Positions 34,241 to 42,159 of a stretch of 64,000 bases of DNA are shown piece by piece (position 1 is the stretch's first letter; each line of letters begins with the position of its first letter). Source of the DNA: Halorubrum sp. DM2 (GTDB taxonomy: Archaea; Halobacteriota; Halobacteria; Halobacteriales; Haloferacaceae); the NCBI RefSeq assembly GCF_901686465.1, contig NZ_LR594487.1:186001-250000 (forward strand), given 5' to 3'. Both the position numbers and the translations under genes were made by a program. The notes beneath the pieces were generated by a model that was given only the letters and a program-made list of their open reading frames with translations, ran no database searches and was not told where the DNA came from.

Positions 34241-34320
34241 GTCCTCCGAGTTCGCCGCGGAGCCTCTGAATCCGCCGCGAAGCCTCCGAGTCCGTTACGG
34301 GGCCCTCGAATCCGTCACGA
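34241..34320. repeat. Four degenerate 20-bp tandem repeats in a divergent promoter region
   Basis: Four units of 20 bp follow each other at 34241, 34261, 34281 and 34301. The last three share CCTCNGANTCCGNNNCG, and the first differs by GTTCG. They lie between the divergent starts at 34204 and 34452, downstream of the TATA box for the minus-strand gene and before AGCTTAATAC (34411-34420), the plus-strand box. The rest of the 247-bp gap shows nothing further. Confidence 0.6.
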
Positions 34321-34451
34321 AATCCAAGTTGCGGAGTCCAGAACCCTCCATCTACGCGGTTGCTCGCGCGCCGCACGACCCGGCGTCGCGATTGCGGCCC
34401 GTCGCCGTACTAGCTTAATACCTCAGCGCGCGTCTGAAGGGGTGATACATC

Positions 34452-35183
34452 ATGATAGAATCGTCTCTCAACTACCTTCGCGACGGCGACGACGCCGTCG
34501 TCACGACCGTTATCGGCGGACTCCTCCTGCTCGCGAGTCCGCTCGTCATTCCCTCGTTTCTCGTGTTCGGCTACGTCGCTCGCGTCGTCCGGGGGACCGC
34601 CGACGGCGACGACGAGCCGCCGGTCTTCGAGGCGTGGGGCGACCTCCTCGTCGACGGTCTGAAGACGTTCGCCGTCACGTTCGTCTACTCGCTCGTTCCG
34701 CTCGCGGTCGTCGCGGTCGCGGCGGTGGTCGCCCTCGGGACGTTCGTCGTGGTGCCCGGTGGCGGCGCGGGCGGCGGTGGTACGTTCCTCGGAGCCGCCG
34801 TCGTGGGCATCCTCGTGCTGGCACTCGGACTCGTCGGGTTCGCCCTCTCGCTCGCGGGACTGTACGTCACGCCGGCGGCCGTCGCCGCCGTCGCGGAATC
34901 GGGGAAGGTCGGCGACGGCTTCGCCGTGACGACCCTCTGGGGCGTCGTCACCAAGCGCGCGTACGCGACCGGCTGGCTCACCGCGGCCGTTGTCGTCCTC
35001 GCCGGCGCACTCGCGATCGGGGTCCTCTCCGTGGTGCCGGTCCTCGGTACGATCGCCGGCGTCTTCGTCCAGTTCTACGCGCTCGTCGCTGCGGCCGCGA
35101 TCATCGGCTGGACGTGGGCCGACGTGCGTCCGATCGCGCTTGACGAGACCGAGCCCGAACCCGCGGAGCGCCCCGCGGTGTGA
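34452..35183 (+). CDS. DUF4013 family membrane protein
   Basis: The 243-residue product has about five to six membrane helices, including VVTTVIGGLLLLASPLVI, LAVVAVAAVVALGTFVVV, FLGAAVVGILVLALGLVGF and AAVVVLAGALAIGVLSVV. The N-terminal pattern SLNYLRDGDDAV and loop FVYSLVPLAVV match haloarchaeal DUF4013 proteins. It has an acidic C-terminus. The function is unknown. The start is 31-40 nt downstream of a TATA-like box. Confidence 0.78.
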   Translation: MIESSLNYLRDGDDAVVTTVIGGLLLLASPLVIPSFLVFGYVARVVRGTADGDDEPPVFEAWGDLLVDGLKTFAVTFVYSLVPLAVVAVAAVVALGTFVVVPGGGAGGGGTFLGAAVVGILVLALGLVGFALSLAGLYVTPAAVAAVAESGKVGDGFAVTTLWGVVTKRAYATGWLTAAVVVLAGALAIGVLSVVPVLGTIAGVFVQFYALVAAAAIIGWTWADVRPIALDETEPEPAERPAV

Positions 35184-35307
35184 CAGAACGATAGCCCGGC
35201 GGCTCGGCGGCCGTCGAAACAGTCGGAATCGACCGTCGTACCGTTTCCCGAGTGTCGACCGGCAGGACGGCGCTCGACTTGCGTAGGACGGCGCTCGACT
35301 CGCGTCG

Positions 35308-36456
35308 CTATATTCTTGCAACGAGTAGTTGGGTGGCCTTCGGAATGATGATGCTGAGAAGCAGCTGCGACCAGATGCTGAACGTCGCCGGATACTCGTT
35401 CGTCGAGCTCACCATCTCCATCCGCCGTCGGAGTTCCTCGACCGTGTCTCGGTCCTCTCCCGAGACCACGTAGCGTTTGATGTCCCACCGGTTCTCGACG
35501 AGCCGCTGCTCGATCGACTTCAGTCGACGGAGTTCGTGTCGCTTCTCGTCGCGCATGAACCGGTGAAGCGTGAAGACCGCGTATCCCACCGTGGCGATCG
35601 ATCCGGCCCAAATCGCCGTGAAAACGATGTTCGTCGCCGCCGTCCGTTCCATCTCGATCCCAATAATTGCTGGTCCGTAGAGAAGGAGCGCGAACGCGAT
35701 CAGCCCGGCGACAACGTAGTAGTACGCGTGTTTGATCAGTTCACCGATCGGCCGGAGCCCGCCGAGCCCTTCCGGGTCGAGGAAATCGATCCCGACGTCA
35801 GAGTTCCGGAGACGCCGCGGTGCGATGAGTTCGACCGAGAGGTAGACCGCAAAGAACTGCGTGGCGATCGACGCCCAGACCGGATTCGAGACCGTCCAGC
35901 CGATCACCGCCGCGAGGTTCATCTCTCGGTAGATGGTGATGGGTCCGCCGAGAGCGAACATCCGGATGTAGTTTATGGCCAGCGCTGACAGGAACACCGT
36001 CCACGGGAGCCACGACGGGATGATGTCCGTCAGCCGCTCGGACTCGTCGACCCGGTCGTCGATCCGCATCTCCTTCATCACGTGGTAGTAGCGTCGACGG
36101 AGCGAGCGCGAGCCGTACACCGCCGCGAGCAACGCGATCGGCTGAAACACAAAGAACGGATTCTGGAGGTAGATGATCGGCTCCCCCATCGCGTACGAGT
36201 ACGCACCGACCACCAGTTCGAGCGTCGTGATAGTCACAACGGCGTAGAGATACGAGGGCGGGATATTCCCCGGTAGCATGTCTGATAGCCATCCCATCCC
36301 CAGCTTCCGGGAGATCCGATCCAGCCAGAGATCCTCGTCGAACGCGTCGGTGTCGTCGTCGGGCTCAACGTCGTCGTCCAGCTCAACGTCGTCGATAGCG
36401 GCCCGGTCCCGATCGGCACTCCTGTCGGCCGCCACCGCGTCTCCCTCCCCGGCCAT
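35308..36456 (-). CDS. Multi-pass membrane protein of unknown function
   Basis: From the ATG at 36456 the product has 382 residues. The first ~50 are an acidic linker. About six membrane helices follow, among them YLYAVVTITTLELVVGAYSY, FFVFQPIALLAAVYG, WTVFLSALAINYIRMF and VFTAIWAGSIATVGYAVF. A cytoplasmic helical tail (RRLKSIEQRLVENRWDI) precedes a last hydrophobic stretch. I recognise no family. The GC content is slightly lower than the neighbours. A duplicated TATA-like promoter lies upstream. The alternative ATG at 36468 adds four residues. Confidence 0.6.
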   Translation of the reverse strand: MAGEGDAVAADRSADRDRAAIDDVELDDDVEPDDDTDAFDEDLWLDRISRKLGMGWLSDMLPGNIPPSYLYAVVTITTLELVVGAYSYAMGEPIIYLQNPFFVFQPIALLAAVYGSRSLRRRYYHVMKEMRIDDRVDESERLTDIIPSWLPWTVFLSALAINYIRMFALGGPITIYREMNLAAVIGWTVSNPVWASIATQFFAVYLSVELIAPRRLRNSDVGIDFLDPEGLGGLRPIGELIKHAYYYVVAGLIAFALLLYGPAIIGIEMERTAATNIVFTAIWAGSIATVGYAVFTLHRFMRDEKRHELRRLKSIEQRLVENRWDIKRYVVSGEDRDTVEELRRRMEMVSSTNEYPATFSIWSQLLLSIIIPKATQLLVARI

Positions 36457-36472
36457 ACCCGACAACACCCGT

Positions 36473-36505
36473 GTACTGACATAAATCCATGCGTACTGAC
36501 ATAAA
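36473..36505 (-). promoter_or_regulatory. Tandemly duplicated promoter box
   Basis: GTACTGACATAAA occurs at 36473-36485 and again at 36493-36505, a 20-bp spacing. On the minus strand each copy reads TTTATGTCAGTAC, a TATA-like box. The nearer copy is at the distance expected for a leaderless start at 36456. The second could give an alternative upstream start. Confidence 0.5.
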
Positions 36506-36630
36506 CTATCCCACTCGGCGTCTCAACCTTCGCGCTCGATACGCGGAGGTCGAACGAAAACGGGGATTCGACTCCGCGTCATCCGAGAAACTCGCCATCG
36601 AAAATGAGGCCGCGGGACGGTAGCGGAGCG

Positions 36631-37107
36631 CTACTCGTCGAGGACGTCGTCGTAGTCGCCGGCGTCGACGCGGTCGTCGAACGTCCGGGCGTCCTCGCCC
36701 TCGATGGTGACGCCGAGGGAGGCGCAGGTGCCGCCGACCTCCTTGGCGGCGGCCTTCGTGTCGTACGCGAGCAGGTCGCTCGACTTCTGCTCGGCGACCG
36801 TCTTCACCTGTTCGATGGACATGTCCGCGACGAAGTTCTCCTGCGGCTCACCGGAGCCGGTCTCGAAGCCGGCTTCGTCCTTGATGAGTTCCGCCGTGGG
36901 CGGCACGCCGACCTCGATGGTGAAGGAGCCGTCGTCGTCGTACTCGACGGTGACGGGCACTTCCATGCCGTCGAACGCGGCGGTCTCGTCGTTGATCTGC
37001 GCGACGACGTCCTGAACGTCCACCGGCGTCGGTCCGAGCTCGGGACCGAGCGGCGGGCCGGGGGTGGCCTGCCCGCCGGGGACGAGCGCTTCGATAGTTC
37101 CAGCCAT
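36631..37107 (-). CDS. rpl11: Large-subunit ribosomal protein uL11
   Basis: The 158-residue product is uL11, which binds 23S rRNA at the GTPase centre. PGGQATPGPPLGPELGPTPV is the conserved N-terminal loop. The C-terminal RNA-binding part includes KSSDLLAYDTKAAAKEVGG and CASLGVTIEG. GTTAAAAG on the minus strand (37127-37134) is a TATA box about 27 nt before the ATG. It stands alone, apart from rpl1-rpl10-rpl12, which is usual in haloarchaea. Confidence 0.95.
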   Translation of the reverse strand: MAGTIEALVPGGQATPGPPLGPELGPTPVDVQDVVAQINDETAAFDGMEVPVTVEYDDDGSFTIEVGVPPTAELIKDEAGFETGSGEPQENFVADMSIEQVKTVAEQKSSDLLAYDTKAAAKEVGGTCASLGVTIEGEDARTFDDRVDAGDYDDVLDE

Positions 37108-37286
37108 GTCCGTACGAACCCGTCGGCGACTTTTAACGGTTGTTCTTTCGGGTAGGGGGAGTCAGCGGTTCGCATACTTACGATACTGGCCGTGACACGG
37201 TGATCGATCCGTTTGGTGGGGTGCGTCGATCCAGCCGTGATCGTAAACGAATGACACCGGTTCCGACTTCGACCACGAACACCGTC

Positions 37287-37655
37287 GAAGCCCCAGCCGT
37301 GAGGACCTCCGAAAGACGGTCGCCTCGCTTCGCTCGGCGCTGCGTCTTTCGTGGTCCCGCTCGCTTTCGCTCGCGGGACTCGCGCGCCTTGCTGCGCGCT
37401 TCAGTCGCTCGCTTCGCTCGCTCCTTCCAGTGCTTGCTGCGGCGTGCTTCGTCCTCACGGCTGCCCCTTCGATTCCCGCCCCGCACAGCACCACAGCCTC
37501 ACGCCTCCCCAACCTCGTCACCGGCGCTACGCGCCGGTTGTAAGCGAGAGCTTCCCTCTCGCCCTGTCGGTGGTCCTCCGCGTTGCTCCGGACCACCGAC
37601 TCCCTCGCGGACTCCTCGCGGCCGCCGGGGGCGGCCGCTCGGAGGCGCGCCGGCG
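37287..37655 (+). repeat. Structured intergenic element, copy D (long form)
   Basis: This copy is about 120 bp longer than A, B and E. Stem 1 is CAGCCGTGAGGAC/GTCCTCACGGCTG (37294-37306, 37451-37463). Stem 2 is replaced by several hairpins, starting with ACCGGCGC/GCGCCGGT (37520-37527, 37531-37538). Stem 3 is GCGGCCGCC/GGCGGCCGC (37618-37626, 37630-37638). Extra hairpins inside stem 1 contain GCTTCGC. The conserved blocks GCTGCCCCTTCGATTCCCG and CTCACGCCTCCCCAACCTCG are kept. It fills the gap between rpl11 and the MFS gene; 37108-37286 shows only the rpl11 promoter. Confidence 0.8.
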
Positions 37656-37704
37656 GCTGGTTGGTTTATGAGTGACCGCATCGGAATTCGCGGAGCGCCG
37701 TCAA

Positions 37705-39081
37705 CTACGAGTCCGCGGCGTTCGACCGCTCGCTCGGGCCCGTTTCGCCGGTCGCGTGTCCGGGGAGGAAGGTTCCGGTCTCCCGGCGCACCCCGACGAG
37801 GAGGACGGCCCCCGCGGCGAGCGGGAGCACCGCGCAGGCGGCGTAGATGGGCGCGAACCCGACCGCCTCGATCAGCGGGAGCGACACCATCGGCCCGAGT
37901 CCCCCGCCCACGTCGCCGAGGACGTTGTTCGTCCCCGAGGCGCGGCCCATCCGCTCGTCCGGGGTGAGGTCCGCGAGCAGGGCCATCATCGGGCCGCTCG
38001 TTCCCCCTTGTCCGGCACCGATGAAGACGCAGGCGAGGCCCAAGGAGAGGACTGAGCCGGCCCGGGCGAGCAGCAGGAACCCGACGAACGAGACGGCGAG
38101 GAACGTCAACAGGATCGGCGTCCGGGAGTTCCGGGTGTCGGAGACCCGTCCCCCCACGAGCATGAAGAACGCGGCCGACAGGACCGTGCCGGCCATGAAC
38201 AACCCGGAGGTCCCCTGCGGCGCGAGCCCGAACAGCGAGATGTCGTTCTCCCCGAGGAACAAGACGAGCGTGGAGAACAGCGCGCCGATGTACGCGAACA
38301 TCAGCCCGAAGTTGACTAAGCCGACCGTCACCGCGGGGACGGCGGTGTCGACCTCCCACGGCTTGATCGAATCCCCGGAGCGGTCGCCCGTGACGTGGGT
38401 CTCCGGGACGTAGCGGTACGCGACGACGCTCGCGGTGAGCGCGAACGCGGCGGCGACGACGAACGCCGCGGCGTTGCCCGCGACCGCGGAGACGACGCCG
38501 CCGAGCACGAGCCCGGCCGGGAACCCCATCGTGATCCCGCCGCGGACGATCCCCATGTTCGTCCCCCGCGAGCCGCCGTCGGAGAGGTCGGCCGCGATGG
38601 TGTAGGCGGTCGCGAACACCGCCGCGGAGCCGAGCCCCCAGAGGATCCGCGCGAGCAGGAACCACGTCTCGGGCGCGACGGCGACCCCGATCGCGCCGAA
38701 CCATCCCTCCGGGCCGACGACGAGCGGGCCGGCCGCGAGCGTCGGCAGCGAGGCCGCGACGGGACGGAGCGACTCGGCGGACGGCATCGCGAGCGCGACG
38801 ACGTAGCCGAGGGTGGCGACCCCCTCGACGAACAGTCCGACGACGAACGGCGTTCGCGTCCCGTATCGGTCGACGAGCGCGCCGGCGGGCGCGTTCGCGA
38901 CAAGCCGGACCCACCGGTTCGCGGAGAGGATCACGCCGACCATGAACGCCGAGATCCCGAGGACTGCGCCGAGGTTCGGCAAAATCGGGAAGACGACGCC
39001 GCCGCCGAAGCCGACGAAGAACGTGCTCGCGATCACCGCGAGCAGCACCGGCGGCGGCCGCTCGAATCCGAACCGAGTCAT
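37705..39081 (-). CDS. MFS transporter, probable drug exporter
   Basis: The 458-residue product has about 12 membrane helices and the MFS signature NAPAGALVDRYGTRTPF in the loop between helices 2 and 3. The motif GGSRGTNMGIVRGGITMGF and VFIGAGQGGTSGPMMALLAD fit the drug:H+ antiporter class. Its ATG overlaps the stop of the upstream TetR gene (ATGA, 39078-39081), so the two form a two-gene operon. A TetR-regulated exporter is the simplest reading. The substrate is unknown. Confidence 0.85.
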   Translation of the reverse strand: MTRFGFERPPPVLLAVIASTFFVGFGGGVVFPILPNLGAVLGISAFMVGVILSANRWVRLVANAPAGALVDRYGTRTPFVVGLFVEGVATLGYVVALAMPSAESLRPVAASLPTLAAGPLVVGPEGWFGAIGVAVAPETWFLLARILWGLGSAAVFATAYTIAADLSDGGSRGTNMGIVRGGITMGFPAGLVLGGVVSAVAGNAAAFVVAAAFALTASVVAYRYVPETHVTGDRSGDSIKPWEVDTAVPAVTVGLVNFGLMFAYIGALFSTLVLFLGENDISLFGLAPQGTSGLFMAGTVLSAAFFMLVGGRVSDTRNSRTPILLTFLAVSFVGFLLLARAGSVLSLGLACVFIGAGQGGTSGPMMALLADLTPDERMGRASGTNNVLGDVGGGLGPMVSLPLIEAVGFAPIYAACAVLPLAAGAVLLVGVRRETGTFLPGHATGETGPSERSNAADS

Positions 39082-39782
39082 TCGGCGTCGTCAGCGGTCT
39101 CGTCCGCGGCCCCGTCCGCGTCCGGATCTCGCCGGAGCGCCTCGATCGCCGCGTCGAGCGGCGGTAGCTCCGTATCCTCCGCCAGCAGCGGCTCGACGAT
39201 CCGCCGGAGCGTCGCCTCCGCGACGGTGCGGGTGTAGCCGCCGTCCTCGTCACCCCGGACGGAGCCGGCGAGGGTGATCTGTCGCGTCCGCGCGCCGTCG
39301 AGGGTCGCCACGATCATCGCCGCCGTCTCCTCGACGTCGACCTCGCGGAAGACGCCCGCCTCGATGCCGTCCGCGAGGATGTCGGCGACGGTCCCCCGGA
39401 GCAGTCGGTCGCTACGCGCCAGCTGCTCGCGGATCCGTTCGTTGAACGGTCCCTGCGTCCGCAGTTCAAGCAGCGCGATGTGAAACGCCTCGCGGTCGGT
39501 CTCGTCGGGGGCGAAGACGAACCACCCGATGAACTGGACCAGTCGCTCGACCGGCGGGTCGTCGGCGCGGGCCGCGATCCGCTCTTCGGAGTCGGAGACG
39601 ATGTACTCCAGGAAGGCGACGAGCAGGTCCTCCTTCGTGTCGTAGTGGTAGTGGAGCAGCGACTTGCTCTTCGAACACTCGTCGGCGATGTCCTGCATCG
39701 TCAGGTCGGCGTAGCCGTGGGCGCGGAGGGCGCTGTACACCCCGTCCATGATCTCTTCCGCCGCGCTCGGCGCATCGCTCAT
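39078..39782 (-). CDS. TetR family transcriptional repressor
   Basis: The 234-residue product has an N-terminal TetR HTH (residues ~8-55), including YADLTMQDIADECSKSKSLL and the recognition helix region YHYDTKEDLLVAFL. A ligand-binding helical domain follows. It lies directly upstream of the MFS exporter with a 4-nt overlap. A perfect palindrome begins at its first codon, so autorepression and control of the transporter are likely. The acidic tail ADGAADETADD is typical of halophiles. Confidence 0.9.
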   Translation of the reverse strand: MSDAPSAAEEIMDGVYSALRAHGYADLTMQDIADECSKSKSLLHYHYDTKEDLLVAFLEYIVSDSEERIAARADDPPVERLVQFIGWFVFAPDETDREAFHIALLELRTQGPFNERIREQLARSDRLLRGTVADILADGIEAGVFREVDVEETAAMIVATLDGARTRQITLAGSVRGDEDGGYTRTVAEATLRRIVEPLLAEDTELPPLDAAIEALRRDPDADGAADETADDAE

Positions 39783-39801
39783 TGACTGACCGGTCAGTCA
39801 A
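39782..39801. promoter_or_regulatory. TetR operator palindrome
   Basis: TTGACTGACCGGTCAGTCAA is a perfect 20-bp palindrome whose first base is the A of the tetR start codon read on the minus strand. Its core TGACCGGTCA is of the type recognised by many TetR-family repressors. Binding would cover the transcription start of a leaderless tetR-MFS mRNA. Confidence 0.8.
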
Positions 39802-39968
39802 CGAGCGGTAAATCCCTATCGGTCGGGACCGTTCCCGCCGGAACCGCGCCGGTCGGGAGGCTCCCGCCGTTTGGCGACCGAACGCCGTTTGGCGACCGAG
39901 CGCCCGGCGCTGTCGCTCGCGGGTCGAAAACGGTCGAAAAGCCGATTCGCCTCGGTGTCGTCGCCGAC

Positions 39969-40163
39969 TTACAGACGGGTGACGTTCGTCGCGCGCGGAC
40001 CCTTGTCCGCCTCCTCGATGTCGAACTCGACTTCCTGACCCTCTTCGAGGTCCGGGCCGCCGACGTCCTCCATGTGGAAGAACACGTCCTCGTCCGCGTC
40101 GTCAGTTGAAATGAAACCGTAGCCGCCAGTGTCGTTGAAGAAATCGACTTCGCCTTTCGCCAT
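39969..40163 (-). CDS. cspA: Cold-shock domain protein
   Basis: The 64-residue product is a single cold-shock domain. RNP1 is GGYGFIST and RNP2 is DVFFHMEDV. The start is MAKGEVDFFN and the end is PRATNVTRL. It binds single-stranded nucleic acid and acts as an RNA chaperone. CTTTTATG on the minus strand lies about 27 nt before the ATG. The gap to tetR (39802-39968) contains two near-identical GCCGTTTGGCGACCGA copies at about 39867 and 39886 and no gene. Confidence 0.92.
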   Translation of the reverse strand: MAKGEVDFFNDTGGYGFISTDDADEDVFFHMEDVGGPDLEEGQEVEFDIEEADKGPRATNVTRL

Positions 40164-40406
40164 TGCGACCGAATAAGCGGCGTTGGTACATAAAAGGCTT
40201 CCGCGACCCGGCGCAGCGTGAAACGCGGTGTCACGGTGGGGCGTATCGACGCGACGGCGACCGGGGTTCCGGTGTGGCGGTGCCGGATATTCGGCGTTAT
40301 AGGCTGTTTAATCCCCAATTTTCCGACCCGGTCGCGTTCCGGTATCCGGGAGCGAGCGCCGCCGTGTTAGTAACTACTATACGACACCGGTTCAGAACCG
40401 TTAGGT

Positions 40407-40832
40407 ATGAGTCAGTCGTACAATCGAGGCCTCATCGAGGACTTCGGCCGCTGGCGGGAGTTCGAGGCGGGGATGTGGGCGTGGATCTTCCACAAGTTCA
40501 CGGGATGGGTGCTCATCGGGTACCTGTTCACGCACATCGCCGTGCTGAGTACGGGAATTCCGGCCGCCGGGGCGACCGAAGCGGCAATCGCCGCGGGGAA
40601 CGACGTGTACACGCAGACCATCGTCTCCCTTGAGGGACTACTGCTCGTGCGCATCCTCGAAGTCGGCCTGCTGGCCGTCGCCGTCTTCCACATGCTCAAC
40701 GGGACCCGACTCCTGCTCACCGACCTCGGGATCGGGTTGGACGCACAGGACAAGAGCTTCTACGCGTCGCTGATCCTCACGGGAGCGATCACCGTCGCGT
40801 CCGTGCCGACCTTCATCGCGGGGGCGTTCTGA
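40407..40832 (+). CDS. sdhC: Succinate dehydrogenase cytochrome b subunit
   Basis: The 141-residue product is the membrane anchor and haem b subunit of complex II. Three helices are visible: [40 protein letters not shown] and [17 protein letters not shown]. Histidines in HIAVL and FHMLNG are candidate haem ligands. CTATAC (40376-40381) is the likely TATA box. It is the first gene of a sdhCDBA operon. Confidence 0.92.
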   Translation: MSQSYNRGLIEDFGRWREFEAGMWAWIFHKFTGWVLIGYLFTHIAVLSTGIPAAGATEAAIAAGNDVYTQTIVSLEGLLLVRILEVGLLAVAVFHMLNGTRLLLTDLGIGLDAQDKSFYASLILTGAITVASVPTFIAGAF

Positions 40833-40833
40833 G

Positions 40834-41205
40834 ATGGCCGAGCGCTACTCCTCCTTCCAGAAGGGCGGTCGGATGTGGTTCCTTCAGCGGGTCACGGCCG
40901 TGTTCCTGCTGGTCGTGTTGGCGTTCCACTTCTTCCTGCTCCACTTCGTCCACCACGCCGACGAGGTGTCGTTCCTCGCGACCGAAGGCCGCATGACGAG
41001 CCTGAGCTACTACTCGCTGATGATCACGTTCCTCGTGACCGCGACGTTCCACGGGGTCAACGGCGTGTACAACGCCCTGATCAATCAGGGACTCACCGGC
41101 ACGAAACGCACCGTGATCAAGTGGACGCTCGTCGCCGCGAGCGTCGTCTTGATCGTCCAGGGAATCCGCACCGCGAACGCGTGGGCGGGCATCGGACTCT
41201 ACTGA
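40834..41205 (+). CDS. sdhD: Succinate dehydrogenase membrane anchor subunit
   Basis: The 123-residue product has three helices: FLLVVLAFHFFLLHFVHH, YSLMITFLVTATFHGVNG and LVAASVVLIVQGIRTANA. The His residues in HFFLLHFVHH and FHGVNG are the expected haem or quinone-site residues. It starts 1 nt after the sdhC stop, so the genes are translationally linked. The subunit anchors the catalytic dimer to the membrane. Confidence 0.92.
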   Translation: MAERYSSFQKGGRMWFLQRVTAVFLLVVLAFHFFLLHFVHHADEVSFLATEGRMTSLSYYSLMITFLVTATFHGVNGVYNALINQGLTGTKRTVIKWTLVAASVVLIVQGIRTANAWAGIGLY

Positions 41206-41212
41206 ACCGACA

Positions 41213-42106
41213 ATGAGCACGCAAATTCCGAAACAGACCGAGGAATCGACCGAAACCGAGACCGAGGCGGCCGAACCCGCCTCGAAGGGCGACGAGCGCC
41301 GCGCCGAGAAGCGCCGCCGCGCGGCCGAGCGCCGCGAGCAGCGACAGGAGGAGGAGGCCGAGAAGGCCGCCGCCGACGAGAGCACGGTCGAGCTGAAGGT
41401 GTTCCGCTACGACCCGCAGGTCGAGGGGAAACAGGAGCCGCGGTTCGACACCTTCCACGTCCCGTTCACGAAGGGGATGACCGTCCTCGACGCGCTGATG
41501 TACGCGCGCGACACGTACGACTCCTCGCTCACGTTCCGCCACTCCTGCCGGCAGGCGGTGTGCGGCTCCGACGCGATGTTCGTCAACGGCGGGCAGAAGC
41601 TGGCGTGTAAGACGCAGATCTCGGACCTCGAACAGCCGGTCCGCGTCGAGCCGCTCCCGCACGCCGAGGTGACCAAGGACCTCGTCGTCGACATGGAGCA
41701 CTTCTACGACCAGATGGAGGCCGTCGAGCCGTACTTCCAGACGAACGAGTTCCCGGACGGCGAGCTCGAAGAGCAGCGACAGGACCGCGAGAACCGCGAG
41801 AAGATCAAGATGTCCACGCGCTGTATCTGGTGTGGCGCGTGTATGTCCTCGTGTAACATCGCCGCCGGCGACAACGAGTACCTCGGGCCCGCCGCGATCA
41901 ACAAGGCGTACCGGTTCGCGATGGACGAGCGCGAGGGCGAGGAGATCAAACAGAAGCGGCTGGAGATCATCGAGCAGGAACACGGCGTCTGGCGGTGTCA
42001 GACGCAGTTCTCCTGTACCGAGGTGTGCCCGAAGGACATCCCCCTCACCGAGCACATTCAGGAGCTGAAGCGCGAAGCGGTCAAAAACAATCTGAAGTTC
42101 TGGTAG
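41213..42106 (+). CDS. sdhB: Succinate dehydrogenase iron-sulfur subunit
   Basis: The 297-residue product carries the three Fe-S centres of complex II. The [2Fe-2S] cysteines are in SCRQAVCGSDAM and KLACKT. The [4Fe-4S] and [3Fe-4S] cysteines are in CIWCGACMSSCN and CQTQFSCTEVCPKDIP. An extra N-terminal acidic/basic charged stretch of about 60 residues (EEEAEKAAADE) is a halophilic addition. It passes electrons from SdhA to the membrane quinone site. Confidence 0.95.
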   Translation: MSTQIPKQTEESTETETEAAEPASKGDERRAEKRRRAAERREQRQEEEAEKAAADESTVELKVFRYDPQVEGKQEPRFDTFHVPFTKGMTVLDALMYARDTYDSSLTFRHSCRQAVCGSDAMFVNGGQKLACKTQISDLEQPVRVEPLPHAEVTKDLVVDMEHFYDQMEAVEPYFQTNEFPDGELEEQRQDRENREKIKMSTRCIWCGACMSSCNIAAGDNEYLGPAAINKAYRFAMDEREGEEIKQKRLEIIEQEHGVWRCQTQFSCTEVCPKDIPLTEHIQELKREAVKNNLKFW

Positions 42107-42159
42107 TCCCGACAGACAGTATCAAGGGACTCCGGAACCTACGAAATTACATACCAACA

